From: Nymphaea colorata | Lineage: Eukaryota; Streptophyta; Magnoliopsida; Nymphaeales; Nymphaeaceae | Length of the DNA: 64,000 bases | NCBI RefSeq assembly: GCF_008831285.2 | Contig: NC_045138.2 | Coordinates: forward strand, 17,889,934-17,953,933 | Direction of reading: 5' to 3' | Shown: positions 1-33,639 of the stretch, piece after piece | How the letters are laid out: each line of letters begins with the position of its first letter | Numbering within the stretch: the first letter of the stretch is position 1 | Program-made: the position numbers and the translations under genes | Notes under the pieces: generated by a model | Seen by the model: the letters and a program-made list of their open reading frames with translations, nothing else | The model's database searches: none | What the model was told of the DNA's origin: nothing

Positions 1-1602
1 ATATTTGTCTTAGTCTTTCAAAGTTTGAGGTTAAGCTGTTGCATTCCTTTAGATTAACCAGTGGACACTGGATACTTGTGTGACAAGAGTTCAAAGTAGA
101 GGATGTATCTATAGCTATGAGGAACGGACTTCTTGCCCTTGGCCCTGTCTTAGGAAGGCTTCTTGTCGATCTCCAAGGGGAAATAGAGAGAGAGAGCTAT
201 CCCCAGTTCTTGCCAACGGGTTAAAATTAGATCTATCACCAACACTAGTCACAAGGCACTTTGCTGGGCAAAGATGCATTCAAAAGAAATATGAATCAAA
301 CACCAAACACACTCAATGTATCCTTCTTGGCCACTTACAACCAAGGGTGCAAATGGATCGGATTCAATATGAGAATTTCATTAATTGTGAGGTCCATTAT
401 GCTCCTAGATCTCAATCCATGTGTATTTAGCTGTGTTCGATCCAGTCCGACCCGACCCGCGATCCAAAGGTCGGCCTTGATCAACAACTTGAATGATGAT
501 GGCCCATGATGGGTTGCAGGAATGAGATGAGGAGTGTCCCAACTTGCCACTAAATGGGCCCATTTTACTTAGTTGGCCACGTTTATGCTTCAGAGATCCA
601 GCCTACCCAAGAGCATGAGAACCTGTTTTTGCTGGTCCAGTTGGGTGGTCCTTGTTCTATGACTGCTGAATTGAAACCCTAGAAGAGCCAGTGCCAATGG
701 CAGCCTGCACTTAGAATTTAGGGTTTTTTTCCCCTCTTTTTTGCCATACTTGGTTGAACCTATAAACAGTTTTTATTTGATCCGTCATGAGTTTGCCCAA
801 TTTTGCTAAAGAATTGGTGTGCAACAAACTCTTAGCTGTGGAGTAGAGAGAATTATGGTCTCCCAATTTCTTAGTTTTTTCTCTTTCAGCTTCCTTGACA
901 ACGAGTTTTGGGATAGAGAGCTTTCTTTCACAGTGACAGCATCTTTTTTTGGTCTTAGTAAATGCAATTGGTTTTAATGGTGATATTTACCATTAAATGT
1001 TTGATGGTACTAATAGTTGGCATTAAATGTCTACTGATCACTACGCTTCCAACTAAAATGTCAATAAATAACGGAGAATTTATAATGAAAACCACTTGAA
1101 GCATCAATTATTCCAAGACAAACAAAATTTTCACATTTCTTGTTTTATTTCTTGAAAGATATCAATGTGCTTGATTCAAGTTTCGATAATTGAACTGCCC
1201 CTTTATATTCAAGTGAACTTAGCATTCTTCCAAGACCAACGAGATTTTCGTGTAAAATTTGTTTTAATTTTGTACTTGTTGTAAGATATATATGTTTGTT
1301 TTTCAAGTTTCCAATCAACCGAGTATCCTCTATCCTGTCTTCTATTAAAAACATAAGCTGATTTCTTTATATATATATATATATATATAAAGCTTGAGCT
1401 CATTTATGTCAGAAAGAAAAAATATAAAAAGAAGAAGATGGCAGTAATGTAAATTTTCCATGGGTATCTTAAGTAAAGACCAACTACTAAGGCACCAAGG
1501 CAGGAAGCCTGATCAATGCAATTAACTCAAAAGAGATTGAAAGAGATGCTACTTCCTATACAACTGTACCTACTCCTGACCCAACCCTGAGCCCTCAGCT
1601 CT

Positions 1603-1641
1603 GACCCTAACCCTAGCCCTAACCCTAAACTTAACCCTAAA
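1603..1641 (+). repeat. Degenerate interstitial telomere-like tract
   Basis: Several CCCTAA/CCCTAAA units, some variant (CCCTAG, AACTTAACCCTAAAA), stand in a row. The unit matches the plant telomere repeat on its C-rich strand. The tract is short and imperfect, so it may be a remnant or a fortuitous array and not a chromosome end. Confidence 0.6.
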
Positions 1642-4469
1642 AGGTACTACTTTAATCAACTCTCTCTCTCTCTCTCTCCTCTCTCTGAGGTCTGTGGTCC
1701 TCTCTTCCCTGACCTCTCCTGAAACAACATCCCAACCAGCAGAGAAAGTAAATATGATGTGCAGCTGCTATGGCCATTAAAGACCACATATGTGTTGTCT
1801 TAAAGGCTTTCATGGATGAAATCATTAGGGTTGAATGCCTCATCACATGCGGTCACATGCAACCCATGCATGTCATAGAGTCAGCATAAATTTTTGTCTT
1901 ATTTACTTGATTTTCTTTTGTCGGTGTGGAAGATTTAATTTCCCTGTACTTTTCTTCCACCGGTCGATTACGATTTTGAAATGTCGAACAAGTTGGTCTG
2001 TACTTCACCATTGAAAGAAAGGAACGCCCATCTCAAAAAGAAATCGTAAAGAATCACTTTCTATGTCTCTGCAAGAACAATTTGAAAAGAAAAGCGATCT
2101 GACAAAAAAAAAACGTAATAATTTTCTTTTAGTTTTTTGGGCATGTTGGTTTTGTACTTCTCCAATCTGATAAGATGTCTATGGGAAAAAATCCATGAAA
2201 AAGTTTTCCAAGAAATGAAATCCATGAGTAGATTGCAATAAATTGTGAGAAAAGACCAAGGAATATTGGCATGAAGGTGACAAATGAAAACGTGACAACA
2301 AATTATAAAGAAATTGACATCTCTCTCTCTCTCTCTCGCTCTACAAATAAGAACAAAAAGATAGACCAAAGGAGCATAAAGAGCCTGGATTTCGTAATCC
2401 AGCTTCAGTTTTGACTGCCTTTTCGATATGAAACGTGGCCTTAGAAAAAGGACATCATGCGCTTCAAGGACAACGGTCAAACTATCTTATTTTCTTTAAA
2501 AATACATCTCCTTTCTATGCTTCCTGACTTGTTTTTTCTGGTTTTAGTTCCAATTTTCTGTTCCTCCCTGTTGATTCGTACTGCCAAAATAGAAGGACGA
2601 GTCACATATCTGATACAGTATCTAAATCCGCGCATTCGTTGGAAATCGTATCTCAGATCGGGTGGTTGGGTTATATGGGTATCAACTTATGCGTTTGGAT
2701 TTCCAACATTAAGATCTTCTTTGGATTCTGAGCTCAAAATCTGATTCCACTGATTCAATTGTAAACCTTAGGGGTCGTTTCCGCAAATGGTGCTCCATGA
2801 ATCATACTCTTAGTTCTATTGCTTCTCAGTTTTTGAAAATAAATTTATATAACACTCACATAATGTTTTAACTGCCAAACAAAAAAAATCTGGTTTTAAA
2901 CCAGTTTCTAATAGTTTCTGTTCTTGGGCGGCAGACTAAATCGACATTTTCTCTCGATAGTGCGGTTTTCGATTTGACAAATGTGGCAGAATATCTGATC
3001 GAGCTCAAGCGAAGCTCAACCTTCGCTCGTCAGAGCCACGTGAAGTTTATTTTATATTGGAGCACGCCAAGTTTTTCCACCAAACTGTCTGTGAGTATGA
3101 GTGAAACATTTTCTACATATTTATTCATACAACGAGCACCAATGTGAGAAACGACTGAAACTTTTTCTACATATTTAAGTCTAATTGTCAAAACATTTTT
3201 GAGCACCATCTTTAATATGTAGTAAACTAGTCATTAGCAACACAATGCTTTGGTATGGCTCCACTGCTTTCTAACAGGAAGAAATACTGATGATCTCATC
3301 TTCTTGCGTGTGGTCAGGAGCTCCGGCATATCTGATGGAGTTGCAATTCGATCCATAAATTTCAAATTTGTATTGTGCCAATTTTCGTAAGCTATACTTT
3401 CATCCGAATTTACCCACCCAAACAGAACCTAAGACACATTTCCAGCTCGAGCATGGTTCGAACTCAAGCTCGAGCTCCTTATAGCAAGCTCGAGCTCGAC
3501 TCAACTGCACAAAATCGGGCTCGAACTCAACTTGTTAAACTCTTGTAAGCATTAACTTGTGAAAAATTATTTTTGCCCCAAAGTTAAAACCAGTGATTCG
3601 GTGAATCGGTTGTGGCCGGCTGATACAGTAATGGATAGAAGCGGTTGTCGGACAGGCTGATCTCTAACACGTCAACGCGACCTAGAGGACATTAACCCCT
3701 CCAAATTAGTCCGACTTTGTATCCGTTGAGAAGAAAAACGACTACTTCTGAATTGATCCAATTTTACATAGATTGTGAGTAAACTCAAATTTGATGAAGG
3801 ATGGCTTGACCCAAATCCTCCCTATAAAAAAAAGGGGGGTGTCCCAGGGTTTTTCACCCCTAAGAAATTATCGAGACAATGTTTGACAAGCAACAGAATG
3901 TGACTAATTACTCTCACGACCGTCACCTTCTTGCAGTTGAAGCTGACGCCATTAGTGGACCTTCTAGAGTCCAGTAGGTACACCAGGATGTTTTACCACT
4001 TCTCTCATGCGAGTTCATGTTCAGGTTTACCTTTCTATGGAAAGAAAGATACAGTGAAGGATTTTGAATTTGAGTATTATATCGTGAAACTCATTAAGAA
4101 AAAAATGAAAATCATTCTTTTGCATGAACTTGTGAACATCACCGAGTTGAGAAAATATGGATCTCATAGAAGCTGCTGCAAAGTTGAAGAGGCACCTGAA
4201 AGGAGATGTCGTGGGGGGGTGTGTTGATATTCTACTGCCATGTCTCTTCATAAATCTTAGGAATAAAAAGTTATATATAGAAAATCGAAAGTGCCAAGAT
4301 TTTACAATCCGCAACTTATATTGCTGAAAACTTGAGAAAGGGTTACATACTCTCATGCGTGTGTGCGAACCAAAGACCCATATTTATCAATTTTAGAAAT
4401 GAACAGTTTCGAAAAATAATCTTTTCAATAAAGCAGGTCACCTATTGAACTTGAGATTGACTTGGTTGG

Positions 4470-4547
4470 TAGCTAGTGGAGCCGTGCATGAACAGGTTTT
4501 CAACCTCATAGCTAGTCGAGCAGTGCATGAACGGGTTTTCAACCTCA
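4470..4547 (+). repeat. 39-bp tandem duplication
   Basis: Two adjacent copies of a 39-bp unit (4470-4508 and 4509-4547) differ at about three positions. Each begins TAGCTAGT and ends TTTTCAACCTCA. There is no coding meaning that I can see. Confidence 0.8.
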
Positions 4548-4570
4548 CAATCACCCTAAACAAGGCCTAT

Positions 4571-4573
<3 letters not shown>

Positions 4574-4615
<42 letters not shown>

Positions 4616-4630
4616 ACACACACACACACA
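4574..4630. repeat. (CT)n then (CA)n compound microsatellite
   Basis: An uninterrupted CT dinucleotide tract passes into a CACACA tract in the spacer downstream of SPI. Confidence 0.9.
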
Positions 4631-5655
4631 AAACATATGATTATGAGCAACATTTAACTATTTGAACTTAAATGACGATAAATTGAACTTAGTGCTGACG
4701 GTGAGCCTGCAGAAATGGATCCAGCCCGAGTCCCAGGACAGCCTTAGAGGCAAGTCCGGAGACTATGATAGGCTTCTATCCGGATATACGCTTGATATGA
4801 GAAAGAAACACATTATGCCGGTTTGATTGGAGATGGCAACATAGGAATAAAATTTCACATCAAACAAGTAAAAACTGGGAACCTGCCGAACAGATGCCAG
4901 CCTTCTTCGCACAAAGGGAGGAAAATAGCAACTTAACCTTAAAAATGTAAAGACTTCATATGATTGATTATTTATAAAAAATGTAAATAACCCGTGCTTT
5001 TTGTGTTCATATAACAATAACGAAGGAATTTCCAGGAACCATTGCTTGAACATCAACTGACACAACTATAAAAAAAACAAGAGAGAAAAACACCGACCCA
5101 CATAATGTACAACATGATTACATACTTGCACAAGGGCAAGCCTTTTTTCTACCCACGTTAATGTGGAAAGAGTTGCCGCTGTTGCATCCGCACAAAGAAT
5201 CACCAAAACATAGAATCATTAGAATGCCTGTACCCGACAGGACCGCCCTCTATACAACAAAAAGAATATGAAACGAATTATTTACACCAACAACCTACAC
5301 AGTGTGGACATGCATATTTGAGAAAATTTCTTTTTCTGCTGATCAGCTCGTCAAAAAGGCAGCCAACAGCGTCAGCAGATCTCCACGTCATTTCTTAGCA
5401 ATTTGGCTTCTCAGTCTGGTTTTCCTTTTCTCCTTCCTGAAAAGATTAGTCAAATTGGATTCTTGCCAAGTCCTGCCAGTCTGTGCCAGCTGAGAAATCT
5501 TGTCACCAGTCTTTGTTATTTATCAAAATGGTCCATGCTTTCAAACAGATTATGGATCTACCTCGCGCTTTACTGAACACATGTTCTTTAGGTCAAAAGC
5601 AGATTAGAGACAGGTTCTGCTAATTAAGCAAAAGCAGGAAGAGCCACCATTTTGA

Positions 5656-26622
<20,967 letters not shown>

Positions 26623-29287
26623 CGTTCTGCCAGATGAATGAAACACGAATTGTCATCTGTGGCTCGACAGCCACCGATGATCGGATTGAAACCCTAGATT
26701 CGCGGAATTCTTCGACAGAGAACACGTCAAAACCCCTGGTCTTGAACCTCCCACGGACCCACGAGGGACTGAAGAAGAAAAACAACGACAACAAGAAATT
26801 GGGTCGCGCTAATGTTCCAGCAATCGGATAAGCAACCCGTCGATCGGATAACCAATCGGAAGGATGACTGAAATTTCCGACGAGGGAAAAGAAGTGGGAC
26901 GTAGAAAACGTGCACTGTTTCCCGGCAGATTCTTTCCGCCCTGCGTTTTTTGTATTTTACAGAAGTTTTCATTTCTAACCCAATCTTCTGGCCACAATTT
27001 CCAAGATAGTCTTCATGTGTCTAAATTTTCTTGGTACCTAAAATTTATGTAAGGCCTCATCATGGGGACAGTGTAGCTGAAAATGACAAGAGTATCTTTG
27101 AATCAAGAAATGGTAGAGACTCCATAAACCCAGTAAGAATGAAATCTAAAAATTTAAATTCCCACAGCAAGGTGAAAATGCCCCTCTAACCTAACATCAA
27201 ACTTTTAATTTTGAAAGGTGTTTGTGAAAATAGTGAAATTTTCTTTCAAATATAAGGTTTTTAAAATAAATTATTTATTAAGGCATTTCATCTGTATAAA
27301 ACACTTAAATCCCCTTGAAAACTTTTTATTCAAGTATAATTTTTCCTTTGAAAACATATCCGCACTAAAATGAATAACAACTAAGTATTTGCTAATAACA
27401 TCAAACCATCCCTTGCCTCATTTTTAAAAGCACAAGCCAATTTGCGGTAAACAGCAATAAAGGTTATCCATTATCGTGATCTGGCAATTATTTTATATAT
27501 CAATACCGAAAGTGCAGAATTTTTCGGTTGACCGTTTTCACTTTTCACCGTATACGGAACCCGACAACAGGAAACTCATAAATGTAAAGCGTATCTTCGA
27601 AGTTATTTCTAAAAGGTGGACTTTACCGAAAACTTAATAAATGACCCTCATTTTCAAAACTTAATAAATGACCCGCTTTTTCAACGTCGTCGCCATATTC
27701 ATAGGTAATTGACAAATACATCCCTATGTTAATTTCGCATTTATTTTCTATCCACAAATTAACGTAGAAAGTTAGAAACTTTTTAGTCCACTATAGGGTT
27801 GGCGCAGCAATCGATGCTGGTAGGCCCTTAATTTTTATTAAGGGTCAACTTTCTGTGCTGTAAAAAAAAAATTACCTAACAAACAAGTTGAAACACAATG
27901 AAAATGACACCGTTCAAGTACCAAAAGCAAGCTGAAACTTCAATTCTCAATTTTATCGATAAAATGAAATATTATTCCTTCTTAATTGAGCATTCTTCCA
28001 CCTTCTACATATGTTTGAAGAAAAAACACAATTATGTTTCTTATTTCAAAGAAAAATGATTGCAATTGGGGATTTTTATTCTCGTATAAGACATGGGCAA
28101 TCATGAATTCGTAGAAAAGTGGGCTTTGAGTTATCAATACATCCTTTGCAAAAAAACCCAAAATTTTAGTTATAAGTGAATATAATTTTTTTTTTTTAGA
28201 AAGTAAGGTAGATTTGCTTTGTTGCCCAAATTTTTCATGAAAGAATTATAAAATGATGCTTCATGTTCCAGCAAATAACAAATCACTACTGAACTTCTAT
28301 AAATTAAGAAATAGGTCAACTTTTGAAACATTTTTTTATAAATCACCTATTGAGGAAGCAAAAGGTTCTTACTGGTTAGGTGAAAGATAGTTCCTCTATA
28401 AGGGCAAAGTGAAACGTCTTGTGATTTTCTTTTTGAAAATTACCAAATTGTCTCTCATGGAAAGCCCTCATGGTTATCATGAGTACTCATTGTCCACCAA
28501 TGTTCATCATCAAAGCAATTAACTTTCATTATTAAACAGGCGACCATAGGGACAACAGGTTAAATCGGCATGGTAAAAATTTTTTACCATTAAATCTGTT
28601 TGCATATTAAAAAAAAAACATCAAAGTAAAATGCATTAAATGCGAGGTGGGTCTTGTCATTGCAAGGGATGGCAGTGACCCATACACTGCTACACTACAC
28701 GGAACTCTAGGTAAGTGTTGTCATTGTAACCCATGGTAAGTTGGGGTTCAGGAGATTTACCTTTCAAGGAGGACTAACCATTGAATTGAATGGCCTCCAA
28801 AGGGGTTTCTGTCATTGAGGGGAAATTTTTATTAAATCCAACGTCAAAGCTCACTCATTAATCGGATCCTTTTTATTAAATCCAACTGACCAAAACTGTC
28901 TCAAGGAGTTGGGGGTAGATCATTTAACAGAAAAAGCAAAGCATCAGTTTCTGTATACTTCCTCATCTCTTGCAGACATTGGAGTTAGGAACAACCAACC
29001 ACCAATCACGTAACAAGATATCAACAACTTGTAATTCAGAAAAAGCCCGAACTCAGAATAGTGCAATTTCCTGAATCTTAACTCTTACTTCAAGCACACC
29101 AAGTGAATAAAAGAAGCTGATAGAAATTGTAATCCAAAATTCAGAATTAGAAACTGAACCGCTGCTTGATCCTTAATTTCTTGCAGCAGATTTTTCGTTC
29201 ATTCTTATTATTAGGGCTTCTTGCTTCCATTGAAACTCTGCCACATTTGTAAACCACGAACTTCTGAAGCAACCTCTGAATCTGTCA
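26623..29287. other. Intergenic region between SPI and the p24 gene
   Basis: This contains the SPI promoter and leader next to 26623 and the p24 3' untranslated region next to 29287. The open frames near 26634-27052 are in the SPI leader and have no family resemblance. The rest is AT-rich spacer with no gene, RNA gene or clear mobile element that I can support. Confidence 0.65.
26689..26697 (+). promoter_or_regulatory. Telo-box-like motif in the SPI leader/promoter
   Basis: AAACCCTAG lies 67 bp upstream of the SPI start codon, in the inverted orientation relative to the gene. Telo-boxes (AAACCCTAA-type) are common near plant transcription starts of growth-related genes. The match is eight of nine to the consensus, and function is inferred only. 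Confidence 0.35.
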
Positions 29288-31051
29288 CTAGATTCTGTTA
29301 TATGCAACTGTCTGGCTGAAGAATTGACGGATGCAAACGACTTGAAATATGCTAGTGACCAGCAATGCCATGTATTCGACGACAGTGTATGAGTATAGTC
29401 GCCTCCTGGTACTGGTGTTTGCTGTGACAAACAATAATCAGACTAGTTCGTTAGACAGACAGATAAAAGTTCAAAACAATTCAAACTTTAAATAATGCAA
29501 GACATTGTTCTTTCGATAATCTTCCTTTAGCTTCGTTAGAGAGAGAGAGAGAGAGAGGGAGGGAAAGAGAGAGATACTGTGCCAATGGCGTTCTTCTCGT
29601 GCTTTCAAGTACTTCTGTTCTGCTGTGACAGACTCCAGTGCTTCCCTCAGCTCAGCAATCTTCACATTTAATGGATTTAAATGCTCTGCAAGAGAAGGGC
29701 GGAAGCCAGTGAGCCACATTGAAAGGTTGATCCACATGGAACATTCTGTAGCCATGTTTGAATTTAAATTATGCAACACCTCAAGTATAATATCTATCAA
29801 TTGAGTACTCGGATCAGTTTTGAGGCAAGGTGTCACAACCACTACCAAAGTCATGTTCATTTGAGCATTGTGAAACTTTTATGGAAGTATCTTGAAAACA
29901 GTTTTATATATCTAAAATTTTGAAGAAAAAGGATATCTATCCATATATTTAACTCTGTTGCAGCTTCTCAACTGTAGGAATGACTTGAAAATAATTCTAT
30001 ACATAAGGTCTTAAGAATACAGAAGCATAATACGATTCAGACTTATCCAAAGTTTCACTTGGAACGCATCCTCGACAACTTCGTCACAGGAAATTGAAGA
30101 AGAAAAGACTGTGTGGTAGAATAGTAAAGCCATGGCCGCATCACTTACCATCTTTCACAATTGGGTCTTGCTCATTAGGGATGTGGCCTGTGTGTATGTA
30201 AAACGTGACGGTCTCGTAAGTTGAAGAAGGATTGTGGAAGCAAATCTTGTACATTCCACTCGCTGGAGCCTTGAATCTGAACTGGCCAGTAGATGCCTCA
30301 TCAAGGGAGTAAACTACGTTTCCTGACGGCGAGATCACCTGCACATTATCAAGAGATCAGACCACATCACCACCATGAGTGGAAGCAAATTAAAAGAAGT
30401 GAATCGGACTACGTCAATTATTTACTGTTTGTGATCTCCACCCAAACGCATGCCAGACATAATTCACGTACGGTTCGATAGTAATTTAAGTACTTGGGAT
30501 TCATTAAGAAAAAGATGCGACATGCCTTTAATTAATAATTGTACTTTGATTTGTATACTATTCCTCTTACCAAATTAAGGTTGAATCATACCCATTTTTT
30601 AGGGGCCATCCGAAATCAAATACATGTAAAAGGAAAATTGGATCTATAATGAGAAATCGAGGTCTTTTACTCCCGGAGAGATTCATCAGAAAATTTAGGG
30701 GAAAATTGCAATTCTTGAGTGAAACAGGATGCATTTTCAGTAGGAATTCTATCAATTAAACATAAAAATTCGTCGCATAAGATGAAATATTTCGACATCA
30801 AGGCAAAGGCTCACCGAGAAATCGATGCCGGTTTGGTCGTATCTCCAGAAAGCGTCGTGATCATCGACGACGAAGCTGCCGGACATGATGTCGCCCTCGG
30901 AGATCACGTATTCGGAGATGCACTCGACGTCGTTCAGTGTGACGGTCAGGGCGGAGGAAAGGAGAAAGGCGTCGGAGATCAGAAGCCCCAGCGAGACAAG
31001 GAGGGCCAAGAACAATGGCCGCCTCCGGCTCTGCTCCGCCCGCCCCCCCAT
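29288..31051 (-). CDS. Transmembrane emp24-domain cargo receptor, p24 beta3 type, 222 aa
   Basis: p24 proteins cycle between ER and Golgi in COPII and COPI vesicles and help select cargo. Exons: 31051-30815, 30338-30149, 29685-29578, 29421-29288 (TAG stop). All junctions are GT-AG and phases agree, giving 669 nt. The ATG at 31051 is used; the upstream in-frame GTG at 31066 is not needed. Layout: signal peptide about 1-34; lumenal GOLD domain about 35-130 with the family cysteine pair C44 and C112; heptad-rich stalk (VKIAELREALESV) about 147-170; transmembrane helix about 191-209; short tail with FF at 212-213. It closely resembles Arabidopsis p24 beta3 (At3g22845), including PNE-DP before the stalk. 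The last exon is easily missed because its frame is open in an unrelated reading, and its sequence (TNTSTRRR...AYNRI) is diverged from the usual TNESTRKR...AYNRV. I am sure of the family and fairly sure of the beta3 subgroup. Confidence 0.93.
29539..29575. repeat. (GA)n tract abutting the p24 exon 3 donor
   Basis: On the coding (minus) strand this is a pyrimidine-rich CT tract starting right behind the GTATCTC donor of intron 3, an intron of only 156 bp. Confidence 0.85.
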
Positions 31052-32209
31052 TTCCGAGCGTGACACCTGCCTCTCCTGTTCGATTCGCGAGCTGATCAGG
31101 TTGTTGAAATGCCTGCTTCAATCCGATTCCTTCGTGCCGAGCTCCCTGGTCTGCATTCTCCGTTGCCAACGCATCAGATCGAGCTCCTGAGTTCTCTTCG
31201 ACCGGATTGATCGAAATCGAAATTGCTCAATCGTGTTCGATCACGTTCCTTCGATCTGAATCCGGGTTCTCCAATCCGCCTCTCGTCAAGAGCAGAGCCC
31301 CAAGTGGTGGGTTCCTTTACAATAGATTCGGGGCCTTCAGAAGGAGCCACGTTATTCATTTTACAGTAAACTTCTTTAAAAGCCAACACGTGCATTTTTT
31401 AGGAAATTCTCGTTAAAAAATATTGCGGAAAAGCGTTTCTGTTTTGGGGAAATTTTTATTATTTATTTATAAAAAAACAAGGTTCGTTTTTACAGGATTT
31501 TAACAAACCAAATTTGACATAAAACCTAGTTCCTTTTATCTTGAATGCCGAGTTTTTATTAATGAAAACAAATCTTATGAATCAAAAATATTTTAAAATA
31601 AAAAAATTGGCAATTTTAGTTAGTGGCGGAGATATATGGGGTTGGTGTGAGTACCGTTAATAGTTATTGGAGTACTTTAATGTGTCGGATGATTGAAAAT
31701 TTAAAATTTAAAATCCATCTCTAAAACTACCATAAACTGTTGCTAATCTATTGCTAATACCTATGTAATGACTTTTTTTTAGTGATAAATTTTACATTTT
31801 AACCATTCAATAACATCCATATTCTAATAACTTAAAATATTATATTAATATACTTTTAATTATAATATATAATTATAATAGATATCTTTATAACAAAGAG
31901 AAAAAACGTTCCAAAGGCACTGAATCGAATTTGGTTGATGAATCTAAGAAATAGCGATATCTCTCCGACAAATTTGAATGCTCATGTGTTCATTATCGAC
32001 ATCTGTAATGAAGATTTTACTTATCTGGAATCTTTCATTGCTATATTAATTCAAGGGGTATGTCTACAAGCTAATGAATGACATCTCGAGGCTATAGATT
32101 CACACACACACACACACACACGCTTTGGGGGGAGCGCGAGTACAAGCTTAGTGTGCACCAGACCAGCCTAATAGAATTAACGATGTGGGCTTGGCTTCGA
32201 CCAGCCTGC
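31052..32209. other. Intergenic region between p24 and ELIP
   Basis: This holds the p24 promoter and leader next to 31052 (GC-richer, to about 31400), then AT-rich spacer, and the ELIP 3' untranslated region, including a (CA)n tract at 32100-32121. No further gene was seen. Confidence 0.65.
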
Positions 32210-33435
32210 CTAGACGAGGGCGCCACCCTTGAGGTACTCGGTGAAGACCAAGGCCACCAGACCGAGCATCGCGATCCTGCCATTCCACAGCTCGGCATCC
32301 GATGTCATCACCCCACCGGACCTGGCCTGCGCGCTCACGCCCTTGAACATGGGCACGAGTGAGGCCAGCGAGAGCAGCGCCGTCGCCCCGGCGAACCACC
32401 ACAGTCCGCCGCTGCCCAACTGGGAGGCCAAGTCGTCGCCCTTGGTCAACTCGACCGCCATTGCCGCGACGAAGCCCACCATGGCCAGCCTGCCGTTGAT
32501 CCGCTCCGGCGCCGGTCCTCCGAACGCCAGCACGTCCGAGAACTTGGTGCTGACCTGCGACCACATTCGTTTGAGTCGGCATCTTATGCGGCAATAGGAA
32601 CAAAATTAAACATGCCATCAAAGTTGGTTCAAATTTTGAATTCAAGTTGAAAATATTGGTGGAACTCTAAATGAAATTCATTTTTTAACACGCCCCAAGA
32701 ACTATATCGGGATCTAAATTTAATGATCTAAGAATGAAGTGGGCTAATCCATTAGTGGAGCTACTTATGGGTTGGTGTCTGGTGTCGGCCACTACTCATT
32801 CCATAATCCAGTACTCTAGCCACATGCGGTGCCCACACCAAACTCTAGTTGGTTGGTGACATCAGCTTACCTTTGGTGTGGCCGGACTAGATTTAGGCGG
32901 GGCTGGTGTCGGCGCAGTCACTGGTGCTTGCTGTTCCTTGGGGCCATCCTGCATAATCACCAATGTTTAGCTACTTGACTAACAAGTGAGACAAAATCTA
33001 ATATAAGGGGTGTTTGATAAGAACATAGTGTTCTTGAAACACATGTTTGAAAGAAGGCCATGTTCTTGTTGTAGATGTAGAGTACCGTGGTTTGATTATG
33101 TCCAATATTTGATCGTTGAATTTAAAAAAAAAACATTCAGAAGTAATTCATGCTTATTAGAACAAGAACATTCCAATTATTGAGTATAACGTGTTTTGAA
33201 AATATAATGTTCTTGTTACCAACACTAAAACTATATAGAAGCAGCAATTACGTTAAATCTCTCTAAAAATGTAGTTTGGCAGAAGATTATACGATCTAAT
33301 CACCTCGATCGACGATTTGACGGAGAAAGCGTTGCGCCTCTGATAAGGGAGACGCGTGGCATGCAGCCGAGCAGTTCCACCAATCAGAGGCCTCGATGGC
33401 GCCACGAGGGATCGAAGTGCAGCTGACGTGGCCAT
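32210..33435 (-). CDS. ELIP: Early light-induced protein (ELIP), chloroplastic, 184 aa
   Basis: ELIPs are thylakoid proteins of the LHC superfamily, induced under high light, cold or greening, which bind pigment and protect against photo-oxidation. Exons: 33435-33304, 32948-32871, 32554-32210 (TAG stop); GT-AG, phase 0 throughout, total 555 nt including the stop. Residues 1-44 form a Ser/Arg-rich chloroplast transit peptide. Residues 45-70 are a Pro/Ala-rich linker, as usual in ELIPs. Three membrane helices follow at about 87-106, 121-139 and 158-177. Helices 1 and 3 carry the chlorophyll-binding motif (ERINGRLAMVGF and ELWNGRIAMLG). The third exon is strikingly GC-rich against the AT-rich surroundings. 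Length and three-exon layout are typical. A related one-helix or two-helix protein is ruled out by the three helices. Confidence 0.95.
33007..33230. mobile_element. MITE-like element in ELIP intron 1
   Basis: The element opens ggggtgtttgataagaacat and closes with the approximate reverse complement (atgttcttgttaccaacac), giving imperfect terminal inverted repeats of about 35 bp around an AT-rich centre. About 220 bp, non-coding. Target-site duplication not resolved. Confidence 0.5.
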
Positions 33436-33561
33436 ATGAACTTATAGGTAGGTAGCTTACAAGGGAATCGTGAAGGGAAGAGCAAAATCAATACAAAGGA
33501 GAGAGAAGTTGGTGGCCTTGAAATTGAAATTGTGGGAAGTGAAGAGGAGATGAGGAGGAGC

Positions 33562-33569
33562 TAAATAGA
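33562..33569 (-). promoter_or_regulatory. Possible ELIP TATA element
   Basis: On the minus strand this reads CTATTTAG, about 127 bp upstream of the ATG and about 65 bp downstream of the G-box. Placement fits a plant core promoter, but the match to TATAWA is weak. Confidence 0.35.
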
Positions 33570-33633
33570 GGGAAGGGGCGCCTCAAAGTAGAGGCTCAGT
33601 TTCATGCAACGTCATCGTGCGATCTCGGCCTTA

Positions 33634-33639
33634 CACGTG
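33634..33639. promoter_or_regulatory. G-box CACGTG in the ELIP promoter
   Basis: A perfect palindromic CACGTG lies about 200 bp upstream of the ELIP ATG. Further ACGT cores lie upstream near 33708 and 33739. ELIP genes are known targets of HY5-type bZIP factors that bind ACGT elements, so a light-response role is reasonable but inferred. Confidence 0.55.

Larger units (their letters stand above)
1..5655. other. Intergenic region downstream of SPI
   Basis: No open reading frame here resembles a known protein, and no exon chain could be built on either strand. The content is AT-rich spacer with microsatellites (AT at about 1370-1389, CT at about 1662-1684 and 4574-4611 running into CA), a telomere-like tract, a 39-bp tandem duplication and a GCTCGAGCTC-rich stretch around 3440-3500. 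The 3' untranslated region of SPI should occupy the last few hundred bases before 5656. Confidence 0.7.

Noticed and set aside
2061-2480. 139-aa open frame on the minus strand
   Set aside because: Its composition reflects a simple (CT)n tract and AT-rich DNA. No family resemblance, no exon partners.
29173-29430. Open frame in the p24 last-exon region as a separate protein
   Set aside because: It is in a shifted frame. The frame joined from exon 3 gives TNTSTRRR...AYNRI with a membrane helix, which fits the p24 family.
32229-32597. 122-aa plus-strand frame across ELIP exon 3
   Set aside because: Antisense of a GC-rich exon, which leaves long open frames on both strands. The minus frame has the LHC motifs.
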